A stretch of 64,000 bases of DNA from Chryseobacterium scophthalmum (GTDB taxonomy: Bacteria; Bacteroidota; Bacteroidia; Flavobacteriales; Weeksellaceae). The notes under the pieces are model-generated. The model made no database searches, was not told where the DNA came from, and saw only the letters and a list, made by a program, of their open reading frames with translations. The translations under genes were made by a program, and so were the position numbers. Below are positions 55,311 to 63,796 of the stretch, in pieces (within the stretch, counting starts at the first letter, position 1; each line of letters opens with the position of its first letter). The DNA lies in contig NZ_FSRQ01000001.1 of assembly GCF_900143185.1 (NCBI RefSeq), forward strand, positions 496,001 through 560,000, read 5' to 3'.

Positions 55311-55330
55311 ACGGCTTATTTCTAAGCCGT
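55311..55330. promoter_or_regulatory. Perfect dyad at the acetyltransferase operon promoter
   Basis: ACGGCTTA-TTTC-TAAGCCGT, an 8-base perfect inverted repeat, directly precedes TACCTTTG (55333-55340). It could be an operator for that promoter or the terminator hairpin of the araC gene, but there is no T run after it. Confidence 0.45.
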
Positions 55331-55332
55331 AA

Positions 55333-55340
55333 TACCTTTG
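55333..55340 (+). promoter_or_regulatory. Candidate -7 element of the acetyltransferase operon
   Basis: TACCTTTG matches TAnnTTTG and lies 26 bases before the ATG at 55366. No good -33 TTTG at standard distance is seen, which suggests dependence on an activator such as the neighbouring AraC protein. Confidence 0.4.
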
Positions 55341-55365
55341 TATTCTATTATCAAAACAATTTAAG

Positions 55366-55971
55366 ATGCCTAATTCACAAAATACTTCCACTTCCATTCT
55401 GCCCCGACTAGATATTTTTGAAAGATTATTGAGGGGAGAAACGATCTTACCCAATGATCCGGAAATGCCCCGATTAAGAGATGAATCTTTTGCAGTCAAA
55501 AAATTACTTATAGAAATGAATAACTCATCAAATTCTGATGAGATTACAAAACTGTTGAGTGAAATTTTAAATCAGGAAGTTCAAAATGTCGCAGTATTTA
55601 TGCCACTCTATATCAATTACGGTAAGAATATCAATATTGGTAAAAATGTATTCATCAATTTCGACTGTACTTTTCTTGCATTAGGCGGAATAACGATTGA
55701 AGATGATGTATTGATAGGTCCGAAAGTGAGTCTTATTACTGAAAACCATCCATTAGATCCGAAATTAAGAAACGGACTAATTGGCAAACCTATTCATATT
55801 AAAAAAAATGTGTGGATCGGCGCAAATGTCACTGTTTTACCAGGAGTTACAATTGGTGAGAATGCTGTAATTGCGGCCGGAGCCGTGGTTTCCAAAGATG
55901 TTCCAGACAATGTGGTTGCTGGTGGAATTCCTGCAAAAATCATCAAAAAAATTGAGAATGAAATTATTTAA
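55366..55971 (+). CDS. Hexapeptide-repeat O-acetyltransferase (maltose/galactoside type)
   Basis: This is a 201-residue left-handed beta-helix acyltransferase. The N-terminal maltose acetyltransferase-like helical part (LRGETILPNDPEMPRLRDE) is followed by hexapeptide turns, including IGKNVFINFDCTFLA and VWIGANVTVLPGVTIGENAVIAAGA. The catalytic histidine is in TENHPLDP. It transfers acetyl from acetyl-CoA to a sugar hydroxyl or similar acceptor. It is the first gene of a compact run with the cupin and hydrolase genes, overlapping the cupin gene by 14 bases. Confidence 0.88.
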   Translation: MPNSQNTSTSILPRLDIFERLLRGETILPNDPEMPRLRDESFAVKKLLIEMNNSSNSDEITKLLSEILNQEVQNVAVFMPLYINYGKNINIGKNVFINFDCTFLALGGITIEDDVLIGPKVSLITENHPLDPKLRNGLIGKPIHIKKNVWIGANVTVLPGVTIGENAVIAAGAVVSKDVPDNVVAGGIPAKIIKKIENEII

Positions 55972-56467
55972 ATTTAATCATAAAATATTATTGCTATCTG
56001 CATTCATAGTGATAACAATAGTCTCGTGTAATAACAAAAATCAAGAAAAAATGGATCAAGAAAATACCGCAGCACTCTTTCCGAAAGGCGACCAATTACC
56101 CAAAGAATGGTTTACCGGAAATGCATTTTTATCACCTTTGGTAAGTAAAGATAAAAATAATGAATTTTCTGCAGGCGCAGTAACGTTTGAAATTAGAGCA
56201 AGAACCAATTGGCATACGCATCCGAAAGGTCAGGTTTTGATTGTAACGGAAGGTTCCGGCTTTTATCAGGAAAAAGGGAAACAGCCACAAATCATCAAAA
56301 AAGGGGACATTATAAATATTCCTGAAAATGTTGAGCATTGGCACGGTGCATCTGCTAAGACGGCAATGACGCATATTGCTATCACCAACTTTAAAGAAGA
56401 TGTACAGGTAACGTGGTTAAAACCTGTGACAGATGAAGAATTTAATGAAGCTAATCATGAAAAATAA
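55958..56467 (+). CDS. Cupin-domain lipoprotein
   Basis: The preferred start is ATG 55958 (MKLFKFNHK), which gives a lipoprotein signal ending in ITIVSC (C24). An upstream start in the same frame (55871) would only add residues overlapping the acetyltransferase. The mature part is a single cupin domain with metal-ligand-like HTHPKGQ, the glutamate in TEGSGFYQ, and EHWHGA, so a metal-binding role is likely. Secreted cupin lipoproteins with this carboxymuconolactone-type pattern are often beside small reductases or hydrolases. It sits between the acetyltransferase and the hydrolase. Confidence 0.82.
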   Translation: MKLFKFNHKILLLSAFIVITIVSCNNKNQEKMDQENTAALFPKGDQLPKEWFTGNAFLSPLVSKDKNNEFSAGAVTFEIRARTNWHTHPKGQVLIVTEGSGFYQEKGKQPQIIKKGDIINIPENVEHWHGASAKTAMTHIAITNFKEDVQVTWLKPVTDEEFNEANHEK

Positions 56468-56468
56468 A

Positions 56469-57527
56469 ATGAAGAAACTCACCTTAATTTTTGCGACAAT
56501 AATATTGTCTTTAAGCCAATTTTCGGCTCAAACCAAACAAAAGTCATTAGATAAAAGCTCAAAGAAAATGAATACAACAGAACATTATACTTTCAAGCTC
56601 AGTAATAAAGTAATCAGAACCTCAGTAACTTTCAAAAACCGATACGGAATTACATTGAGCGGAGATCTATATCTTCCAAAAAACGTGGGAAATGAAAAAT
56701 TAGCGGCATTGGCAATTAGTGGTCCATTTGGTGCGGTAAAAGAGCAATCATCAGGTTTGTACGCCAACGAAATGGCCGAAAGAGGTTTTGCAGTCATCGC
56801 TTTTGACCCATCTTATACAGGAGAAAGTAGTGGTGAGCCAAGAAATTTAGCATCACCTGAAATCAATACAGAAGATTTTAGTGCAGCGGTTGACTTTCTG
56901 GGTCTTCAAAAGAATGTAGACAGAAATAGGGTAGGAATTATCGGTATTTGTGGTTTTGGTGGTTTTGCACTTAATGCAACAGCGGCAGATAAACGAGTGA
57001 AAGCTGTTGCTACAACAAGTTTGTATGATATGACACGAGTAATGTCGAAAGGTTATAATGATTCTGTAACACCAAAACAGCGCAATCAGACTTTGGAAGA
57101 TTTGAACCAACAACGATGGAAAGATGCTGAAAACGGAAAACCAGCCAAAGGTACAAGAAATTTACCCGAAACTTTGAAAGGTGACGAGCCGCAATTTGTA
57201 AAAGAATATTTTGATTATTACAGAACACCTCGTGGTTTTCATGCCAATTCGCTTAATTCTAATGGAGCGTGGTTGATTACCAATCCGCTGTCGTTTATGA
57301 ATATGCCGATATTAATGTATGTGAAAGAAATTTCGCCAAGACCTATGCTTTTGATTGCGGGTGAAAATGCCCATTCAAGGTATTTCAGTGAAGATATTTA
57401 TAAATCTGCAGCTGAGCCGAAAGAGCTAATGATTATTCCTAATGCGGTACATGTTGACTTGTATGATAAAGTAGATGTTATTCCTTTTGATAAACTGGAA
57501 AGTTTCTTTAAAACAAATCTGAAATAA
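56469..57527 (+). CDS. Secreted alpha/beta hydrolase with cysteine nucleophile (YcjY/dienelactone-like)
   Basis: The start at 56469 gives a classical signal peptide (MKKLTLIFATIILSLSQFSAQ). ATGs at 56433 and 56457 are in-frame alternatives. Residues follow the alpha/beta hydrolase fold. The nucleophile elbow GICGFGG places a cysteine (C161) where esterases have serine, as in dienelactone hydrolases and the YcjY-like group. The oxyanion-side segment AFDPSYTGESSG and the catalytic histidine (H328 in AVHVDLYD) are present. It begins one base after the cupin stop and is the last gene of the run. Substrate unknown. Confidence 0.85.
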   Translation: MKKLTLIFATIILSLSQFSAQTKQKSLDKSSKKMNTTEHYTFKLSNKVIRTSVTFKNRYGITLSGDLYLPKNVGNEKLAALAISGPFGAVKEQSSGLYANEMAERGFAVIAFDPSYTGESSGEPRNLASPEINTEDFSAAVDFLGLQKNVDRNRVGIIGICGFGGFALNATAADKRVKAVATTSLYDMTRVMSKGYNDSVTPKQRNQTLEDLNQQRWKDAENGKPAKGTRNLPETLKGDEPQFVKEYFDYYRTPRGFHANSLNSNGAWLITNPLSFMNMPILMYVKEISPRPMLLIAGENAHSRYFSEDIYKSAAEPKELMIIPNAVHVDLYDKVDVIPFDKLESFFKTNLK

Positions 57528-57547
57528 TCATTTTTTAGAAAATATTT

Positions 57548-57591
57548 AAAAAGGTTTATTTGTAAATTAATGTGCAAATAACCCTTTTTAT
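57548..57591. terminator. Bidirectional terminator hairpin after the hydrolase gene
   Basis: AAAAAGG (57548-57554) pairs with CCTTTTT (57583-57589). Inside, TTATTTG (57556-57562) pairs with CAAATAA (57575-57581). It is suited to the plus-strand hydrolase gene and also offers a T run for the minus-strand receptor gene. Confidence 0.65.
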
Positions 57592-57599
57592 TTAAAGTC

Positions 57600-57630
57600 T
57601 GTGATAACTTTCCAAAGTTATCACAAGTTT
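57600..57630 (+). terminator. Second hairpin terminator between convergent genes
   Basis: TGTGATAACTTT (57600-57611) and AAAGTTATCACA (57614-57625) are perfect arms of about eleven usable pairs. On the plus strand AGTTTTT follows. It adds to the hairpin just upstream as a back-up. Confidence 0.65.
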
Positions 57631-57634
57631 TTAA

Positions 57635-59959
57635 TTATAATCTGTTTGAAGTTTCATTAACTTTATTTTCTTTATAACTCGATTTTTCAAGCTTGCCAAA
57701 ATTATATTTTACAGCAACCGAAACTGTAGGTGTATTTCCATAGAAATTTCCTGTAGAACTAATTTTATCATACGTCATACTTTGAATATAATTCATCTGT
57801 TTAAAAAGGTCATTATATCTAAACGTAAAATCAAAATCAGACAGAGACTTGGTGATTCCGAAATTAACAACACAAACGGCATTATTATCATATAAACCTT
57901 CTGTACGTTTGGTGATGTAATATCCATCCATCAACAACGAAAAGTTTTTAGCGATTTTCAACGTATTATTGGTATAAATATAAAGATATGGAGTCGATCT
58001 TTTAACGAAGGCTAAACTGTCTTCTGTCTTACCATAATTGACAGACATACTGTTCTGTGAAGACCAAATTTTCCATTCAAAAGGAACGTCTACACCGAGA
58101 CTTGCGCCAATTTCTTTTTCAAAATTGATCAGTGTAAATTTTGAAATATTTTTTGCATCGTCATAAACCAAAGTATAACCCATCGGATTTTTACTGGTGT
58201 AAACTGATGCATTAAGCGACCATTTTTTTAAACTTGTAGTAAAAGATAGAGTATTGGTATAAGTCGGTATTAAATTCGAATTTCCTTCATATTCTATGTA
58301 CGGACTTCCGTATAATCCTCCTGAAGAGAGATTGCCGTAACCAGGTCTTGAGATTGTTTTTCTGAAATTTAAAGTATAAACATAATCTTTATTTTGTTGA
58401 AAAGAAATTTCTGCATTCGGAAACCAGTCTACAGCATTTCGGGAAAGAGTAGTGTCTTTCAAAATATTATCAAAACCTTTGGCAGAAGTGGTTTCCATGC
58501 GAATTCCTGCCTTAAAATTCCATTTGTTTTTTTCAGCATTTACATTGACATATGATCCTGTATTGCTTTCTTTAAAGAGGTAATTAAAAAATTCTGGAAC
58601 TTTTATGGAAGCATAATTAGTAACATTATCAGTAGTAGTTTCTGCTTTTGTAAAGCTTGTACCCAATTCTAATTTATAATTTTCATTGAGTTTTTTTTCA
58701 AAATCAATTCTTCCAGAATAAACATCACCGGAATATAATTGTCTTCGGAATTGACTGAATTCATACCCGGAATCATCAATATTATTTAGAAACTCGTAGT
58801 CAACGTTGCGGCTTTCTCTTGTATATTGAAATCCTGTGAAAATATTGGCGTCCCAATCTGCCAATTTTTTATTATAATTAAAAACCGAGTTAATCGATGC
58901 CCGTTTATTATCCTGATGATTTAAGGTGAGTATATTTGAAGAAACTCCATTTTCAGTGTATTTTGTATGGGTATTGTTATCACCTTTATCCGGGCGGAAA
59001 TTACCGTTGAAAGACAAAGTAAGATAATCTCCGTCATTACTTAATTCCTGATACAAACTTGCTCCGAAAATAGTTTGTGGGCGATTGGTAATAGAAACGA
59101 TGGTATAATCTGAAGAAATATTTTTGCTTGGAACAGTATAGTTATAACCGTTACTTTCCCAATGTTGAACAGCATTGAATGCAGCATTGATTTTCCATTC
59201 TGTTTTATTTTTTTTCTGTTGAAAATTAGCATTAAAATAATTACTGAATCTTTTTTGAAAGGTTGCCGTTTCAGATAATGATAGTTTAGAGCCGTCTTTT
59301 TTGCTCTTTTTTAAATTGATTTTAATCACTGCTTTACCTTCAGATTCATACTTTACAGACGGATTTCTGATAATTTCAACAGATTTTATATCTTCCACGG
59401 AAATTCCGGACAAAGTAGAAAAATCTACCCGTTGATTATCAACATACAATAAAGGATTTCCTTTACCGACAACAGAAACACCTTCGCCATTGGCATCGAG
59501 TGTTACAAATGGTAATTTAGTTAATAATTCTGAAGAAGTAGCCACTTTATTTAAAGGTGAATCTGTAATATCTAATGTGATATTTCCGTTTTCTACACTG
59601 AATTTCTTCTTCTCACGGGTGATGGTTATCGCTTCAATATCTTTTATTTTCGGGTGATAAATTATATTAAAATTTTCATCGCGATTCAGTAAGAATGGTT
59701 TTTCTTTTTGTTCCGTTTCGCCGGAAGAGATTTGAAGATAATAGGTATTTGATCTCAGATCATTAAATTCAAACTTAGACTCTTTTGTTATAATCGTTTT
59801 AATGAGTTGATTTTCGTTGTCATATAAATAGATCTCAATTGGTGTACTCAAATTAGTGTTATTACTATTTGAAACAGTTCCGTTAATATTAAATTTTTGC
59901 TGCGCAGAAAAAAATAAAAAATTGAAAATGAATAATAAGAAGGTTTGGTATTTAGTCAT
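57635..59959 (-). CDS. TonB-dependent receptor family protein (OMP_b-brl_3)
   Basis: The frame is open from 59992, but ATG 59959 (MTKYQTFLLFIFNFLFFSAQQ) gives a proper signal peptide, so about 774 residues are likely. A carboxypeptidase-like beta domain (about 25-105) precedes a plug with LPFVTLDANGEGVSVVGKGNPLLYVDNQRV and SVEDIKSVEIIRNPS. A barrel of the OMP_b-brl_3 type follows. Substrate unknown. It is a third receptor in the window, in a monocistronic setting, ending beside two terminator hairpins. Confidence 0.87.
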   Translation of the reverse strand: MTKYQTFLLFIFNFLFFSAQQKFNINGTVSNSNNTNLSTPIEIYLYDNENQLIKTIITKESKFEFNDLRSNTYYLQISSGETEQKEKPFLLNRDENFNIIYHPKIKDIEAITITREKKKFSVENGNITLDITDSPLNKVATSSELLTKLPFVTLDANGEGVSVVGKGNPLLYVDNQRVDFSTLSGISVEDIKSVEIIRNPSVKYESEGKAVIKINLKKSKKDGSKLSLSETATFQKRFSNYFNANFQQKKNKTEWKINAAFNAVQHWESNGYNYTVPSKNISSDYTIVSITNRPQTIFGASLYQELSNDGDYLTLSFNGNFRPDKGDNNTHTKYTENGVSSNILTLNHQDNKRASINSVFNYNKKLADWDANIFTGFQYTRESRNVDYEFLNNIDDSGYEFSQFRRQLYSGDVYSGRIDFEKKLNENYKLELGTSFTKAETTTDNVTNYASIKVPEFFNYLFKESNTGSYVNVNAEKNKWNFKAGIRMETTSAKGFDNILKDTTLSRNAVDWFPNAEISFQQNKDYVYTLNFRKTISRPGYGNLSSGGLYGSPYIEYEGNSNLIPTYTNTLSFTTSLKKWSLNASVYTSKNPMGYTLVYDDAKNISKFTLINFEKEIGASLGVDVPFEWKIWSSQNSMSVNYGKTEDSLAFVKRSTPYLYIYTNNTLKIAKNFSLLMDGYYITKRTEGLYDNNAVCVVNFGITKSLSDFDFTFRYNDLFKQMNYIQSMTYDKISSTGNFYGNTPTVSVAVKYNFGKLEKSSYKENKVNETSNRL

Positions 59960-60148
59960 TCGAGTGTGGGTTATATTCTTATTAACAATCATAATGATTA
60001 AAGTATTACATCAGTAAATATAAATGACGAATATTTTTAGAAATATAAAACGTTTTACATACTAGAAAAGGTTTTCAATGGCTCGATTTTAGATAATAAT
60101 CAAATATTAGTGCAAAATTCGTACGTATAATCACAAAATAATTCAGCC

Positions 60149-63040
60149 ATGCAAAGGTTTAAAAATATAATTTTGAAAATTCTGAAATGGATAGGAATTT
60201 CCATTGCTTCCATTCTTTTTTTGATGTTCATCATTCCGATTTTATTCCCGGGAAAAGTTTCTGAGCAGGTAAAATTGTTTGCTAATAAGCATCTTGCAGG
60301 TAAACTTGACTATAAAAAAACGCATCTTACTTTTTTTAGGCATTTTCCTTCATTGACGGTTTCAGTTGATGATTTTTTATTGAAAGGTTCAAAACCTTTT
60401 CAGAATGACACTTTGCTTGCAGCAAAAGAAGTGGCAGTCGGGATTAATCTTAAAAATTTAATTTTTGATGGTGAAGTGAAAATTGATGAAATCTATGTTA
60501 CAGACGCTTATGCGAATGTTTTCGTTAACACAAAAGGTGAAGCAAACTATAATGTATATGTTTCAAAACCTTCAGAAAAACCAAAAGATACAACAAGTAC
60601 AGGAGCTTCAATAAAGCTTGATTTAATTAAACTAAGAAACTGGAATATCAAATATAACGATCACGCTGCAAGAGTTTTGGTTGATGCTAAAGGACTAAAT
60701 TACACTGGAAAAGGAGGGTTAAGTGAAGATATTTTTGACCTTGAAACCGATTTGGATATTGATAAATTAGATTTCAGTTTAAACAGAATTTATTACGCCA
60801 AACAAAAAACTTTACACGCAGATTTAATTACCAGAATCAATACCAATGCGTTGACTTTTGTGTTGAGAAAAAATGAATTGAGAATTAATGATCTTCCATT
60901 AAAATTTACAGGTTTTGTAAGTATTCTAAAGGATGGTTACAATCTCGACATCAATGCGGCATCTGAGAAAACCACGATTCGGGATATGATTTCTGTACTT
61001 CCACCACAATATTTAGATTGGGCAAAAGACACCAAAATTGAAGGGAAAAGTGATTTGTTTTTCAGTCTGAAAGGCAGATTTAGCGAGCCGCAAAATCAAA
61101 AACCAAGATTAAAAGCACGATTAATGCTAAAAGATGGTTTTGTTTCCAATGGAAAAGCTCCGGTTCCGATGAACAATTTTAATATGGATCTTAATGTAGA
61201 TTTACCCGATTTAAATACTGAAAAATTGGGACTTGACCTGAAAAATCTAAACTTCGATCTCGGTCCGAACAATAATTTCAAAGCCGTTGTAAAAACAAAA
61301 GGTTTAGACGAAATGCAGATTAATGCAGATGTAAAAGGTGCGGTGAATTTACAGACTTTAAGTCAGGCTTTAGGTTTAAAAGATATTGATGCGAGAGGTT
61401 TGATGGATACGAATATTAAAGCCAATGGAGTTTTTAGTTTAGATAAAAAATTATTCCCGAAAACGAATGGTTATCTCAATCTTAAAAATGGATGGCTGAA
61501 AACAAAATATTATCCAAATCCGATTCAGAATATCAATATTGTTGCAAATATTATCAATACAGACGGTACTTTTAAAAGTTTAGGGGTGAAGCTCGATCCT
61601 TTTAAATTTGATTTTGAAGGAAATCCTGTTTTCGTAAATGCCGATCTTCAGAATTTTGAAGATGTTCTGTATAAAGTTCGTGCAAAAGGAACTTTGAATG
61701 TAGGACGAATTTATAAAGTTTTTGCTAAAAAAGGTTTAGATGTAAGCGGATTAATTATGGCAGATTTGTCTCTGAACGGCCGACAAAGTTATGCAACAAC
61801 CGGTCAGTACAGCAGATTAGACAATCGTGGGAATTTAATTTTAAAGAATATAAAAGCCACGACAGAATATCTTCCGAAATCATTTTACATTAAAGAAGGA
61901 AACTTCGAGTTTGAGAATGAAAAAATGTGGTTCAGAAAGTTTTTTGCAAACTACGGAAAATCTGATTTTGCTTTAAACGGCTATCTTTTAAACACAATCA
62001 ATTATTTTATTGAAAGAAAAGGCACGCTTCACGGGAAATTTAAGTTAAAATCGAGATACATTCTCATTGATGAATTTATGGCATTGAAAGACGGTGATAA
62101 TTCAAAAAAATCAATTGAAGTTGATTATGCAAAAGTTGAAAACCCAAAGAGCAGTGGCGTCGTGATTATCCCAAAAAACCTGGATGTTTCGTTGGAAGCA
62201 GATGCGAAAAATGTTGAGTTTAAAGGTTTGAATCTTAATAATCTTTTCGGCTTGGCTTCTGTCAATAAAGGTGAAGTTTTTCTTAAAAATACTTCATTTG
62301 ATGTTGTAGGAAGCAGAATGAAAATAGATGCGCGTTATCAGGATGAGTCTCCATTGACAGCGAATTATGATATTGCTTTGAATGTTTTAGATTTTGATGT
62401 TCAAAGAGCGTATAATGAAATTGATATGGTTCGTGAAATGGCAACCGCAGCTAAAAATGTGAAAGGAATTGTTTCTTTGGATTATAAATTAAAAGGAGAT
62501 TTTGATAAAAATATGACCCCGATTTATCCGTCCTTAGAAGGCGGAGGAGTGGTGAATCTTCGTGACGTAGAAGTGAAAAATCTTAAAATGCTTTCTGCAG
62601 TTGGAGATAATATTGGAGCAAAAGCTTTCAATAATCCCGATATGAAAGGAGTGAATATTGAAACGCACATCAAAAATAATCTGATTCACGTTGATAAATT
62701 TACTTTTAAAGTTTCGATTTTAAGACCTACCATCAGTGGAACAACCAGCTTTAATGGCTTGCTTGATTTGAGAGTTCGTGTCGGAATTCTTCCGGGAGGA
62801 TTGATTGGTTTCCCAATTGTTGTTACCGGAACTCACGAAAAACCTCAGGTAAAAATATTCAGTAAAAAAGGGCAGGGAATTGTTGATGCTTTGTATAATG
62901 AAAAATCAAACAAAGTAATTCGTGAAGAAAGACGTGCCGAGAAAAAAACAAAAAGACAGCAACGAAAAGAAAAAGAAGCTCAGGAGCAGAAAGCTAAAAA
63001 TGCTGAAAAACAAGTAAGCAAAGATTTAAAAGAAAAATAA
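60149..63040 (+). CDS. AsmA family protein
   Basis: This is a 963-residue envelope protein. The N-terminal anchor lies at about 12-34 (WIGISIASILFLMFIIPILFP). The following AsmA N-domain begins with FANKHLAGKLDYKKTHLTFFRHFPSLTVSVDDF, the family hallmark, and a long beta-helical middle comes next. The AsmA C-terminal region ends near LIGFPIVVTGTHEKPQVKIFSKKG. A charged Lys/Arg/Glu/Gln tail closes it. AsmA proteins are linked to phospholipid transport and outer-membrane integrity. No operon partner is evident, and a strong terminator follows at 63063-63100. Confidence 0.9.
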   Translation: MQRFKNIILKILKWIGISIASILFLMFIIPILFPGKVSEQVKLFANKHLAGKLDYKKTHLTFFRHFPSLTVSVDDFLLKGSKPFQNDTLLAAKEVAVGINLKNLIFDGEVKIDEIYVTDAYANVFVNTKGEANYNVYVSKPSEKPKDTTSTGASIKLDLIKLRNWNIKYNDHAARVLVDAKGLNYTGKGGLSEDIFDLETDLDIDKLDFSLNRIYYAKQKTLHADLITRINTNALTFVLRKNELRINDLPLKFTGFVSILKDGYNLDINAASEKTTIRDMISVLPPQYLDWAKDTKIEGKSDLFFSLKGRFSEPQNQKPRLKARLMLKDGFVSNGKAPVPMNNFNMDLNVDLPDLNTEKLGLDLKNLNFDLGPNNNFKAVVKTKGLDEMQINADVKGAVNLQTLSQALGLKDIDARGLMDTNIKANGVFSLDKKLFPKTNGYLNLKNGWLKTKYYPNPIQNINIVANIINTDGTFKSLGVKLDPFKFDFEGNPVFVNADLQNFEDVLYKVRAKGTLNVGRIYKVFAKKGLDVSGLIMADLSLNGRQSYATTGQYSRLDNRGNLILKNIKATTEYLPKSFYIKEGNFEFENEKMWFRKFFANYGKSDFALNGYLLNTINYFIERKGTLHGKFKLKSRYILIDEFMALKDGDNSKKSIEVDYAKVENPKSSGVVIIPKNLDVSLEADAKNVEFKGLNLNNLFGLASVNKGEVFLKNTSFDVVGSRMKIDARYQDESPLTANYDIALNVLDFDVQRAYNEIDMVREMATAAKNVKGIVSLDYKLKGDFDKNMTPIYPSLEGGGVVNLRDVEVKNLKMLSAVGDNIGAKAFNNPDMKGVNIETHIKNNLIHVDKFTFKVSILRPTISGTTSFNGLLDLRVRVGILPGGLIGFPIVVTGTHEKPQVKIFSKKGQGIVDALYNEKSNKVIREERRAEKKTKRQQRKEKEAQEQKAKNAEKQVSKDLKEK

Positions 63041-63062
63041 AAATAATCGTTTATTTCAAAAG

Positions 63063-63100
63063 AAAAGAGGGATTCCTATTTTAGAAATTCCTCTTTTTCT
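63063..63100 (+). terminator. Terminator of the AsmA gene
   Basis: AAAAGAGGGATT (63063-63074) pairs with AATTCCTCTTTT (63086-63097), with one G-T pair, followed by more T residues. Confidence 0.75.
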
Positions 63101-63128
63101 TTTAGTTTTTAAAGATGATTTTTAAATG

Positions 63129-63200
63129 TCCTTCCGACGAAGGAGAAATCTCTTTATTCGTGAGATTCTTCATTCCACTTCGCTGCATTCAGAATGACAG
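63129..63200. repeat. REP-like intergenic element
   Basis: A stem TCCTTC/GAAGGA (63129-63144), a second stem AATCTC/GAGATT (63147-63167) and a segment with CACTTCGCTGCATTC and CAGAATGACAG follow one another in the spacer. The last part looks like the dispersed repeat often seen between genes in Chryseobacterium and related genomes. The copy number cannot be seen in this window. Confidence 0.55.
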
Positions 63201-63213
63201 TTGCGTAGTCAAA

Positions 63214-63795
63214 TCAGTCGTCAATTCCTTTTCCGTCGAGAATATTTTGATAATATTTTTCAATTCGTGTTTCGCGGGTTTTTGATTGTTTCGCCTGATT
63301 AAAATAGAATAAATATCCTTTTTGTCTTCCCGGACTTAAAGCATAAAATGATTCATTTAAAGTTTTGTCTTCATCCAAAGCTCTTTGGAATTCTTCAGGA
63401 ACAGGATATTCCGATGCCTTTTTCAATTCTACTTTTTGTCCTGACTGTTCTATTTTTACAGCTTCCTGAATGTATTTTTTGATAATTGCTCGCTGTTTTT
63501 CTACTTCCTCAATATTTTTAAATCTGATTTGTCTTGCCGATTGTACATTTTCAGTCTGCTGAATTAAAATATGATCAGGGTCTTTCATTAATGCTCCTTT
63601 ATGAAAAAGTAAGGCAAAATATTCTTTAAAACCATGAATGAGCACCACGTTTTTTCCCTCTAATGTGTAGCAAGGATGCATCCATTTATAATCTTCTTCC
63701 AGAGAATCAATCTCAGAAATGATTTCCCGCAACAAATAGAATTCTTCTTTCCATTTTTTGGCTTTTTCAAAAAATTGTTCGGCTTGTAGATTCAT
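63214..63795 (-). CDS. YdeI/OmpD-associated family protein
   Basis: These 193 residues comprise a DUF1801-type fold in the N-terminal half (WMHPCYTLEGKNVVLIHGFKEYFALLFHKGA). The C-terminal half is an OmdA-type helical part, with PVPEEFQRALDEDKTLNESF and LSPGRQKGYLFYFNQAKQSKTRETRIEKY. The protein is cytosolic. The family is linked in some bacteria to stress and antimicrobial tolerance, but its biochemical role is not established. Its start is two bases from the stop of the next minus-strand gene to the right, indicating one transcript. Confidence 0.85.
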   Translation of the reverse strand: MNLQAEQFFEKAKKWKEEFYLLREIISEIDSLEEDYKWMHPCYTLEGKNVVLIHGFKEYFALLFHKGALMKDPDHILIQQTENVQSARQIRFKNIEEVEKQRAIIKKYIQEAVKIEQSGQKVELKKASEYPVPEEFQRALDEDKTLNESFYALSPGRQKGYLFYFNQAKQSKTRETRIEKYYQNILDGKGIDD

Positions 63796-63796
63796 T

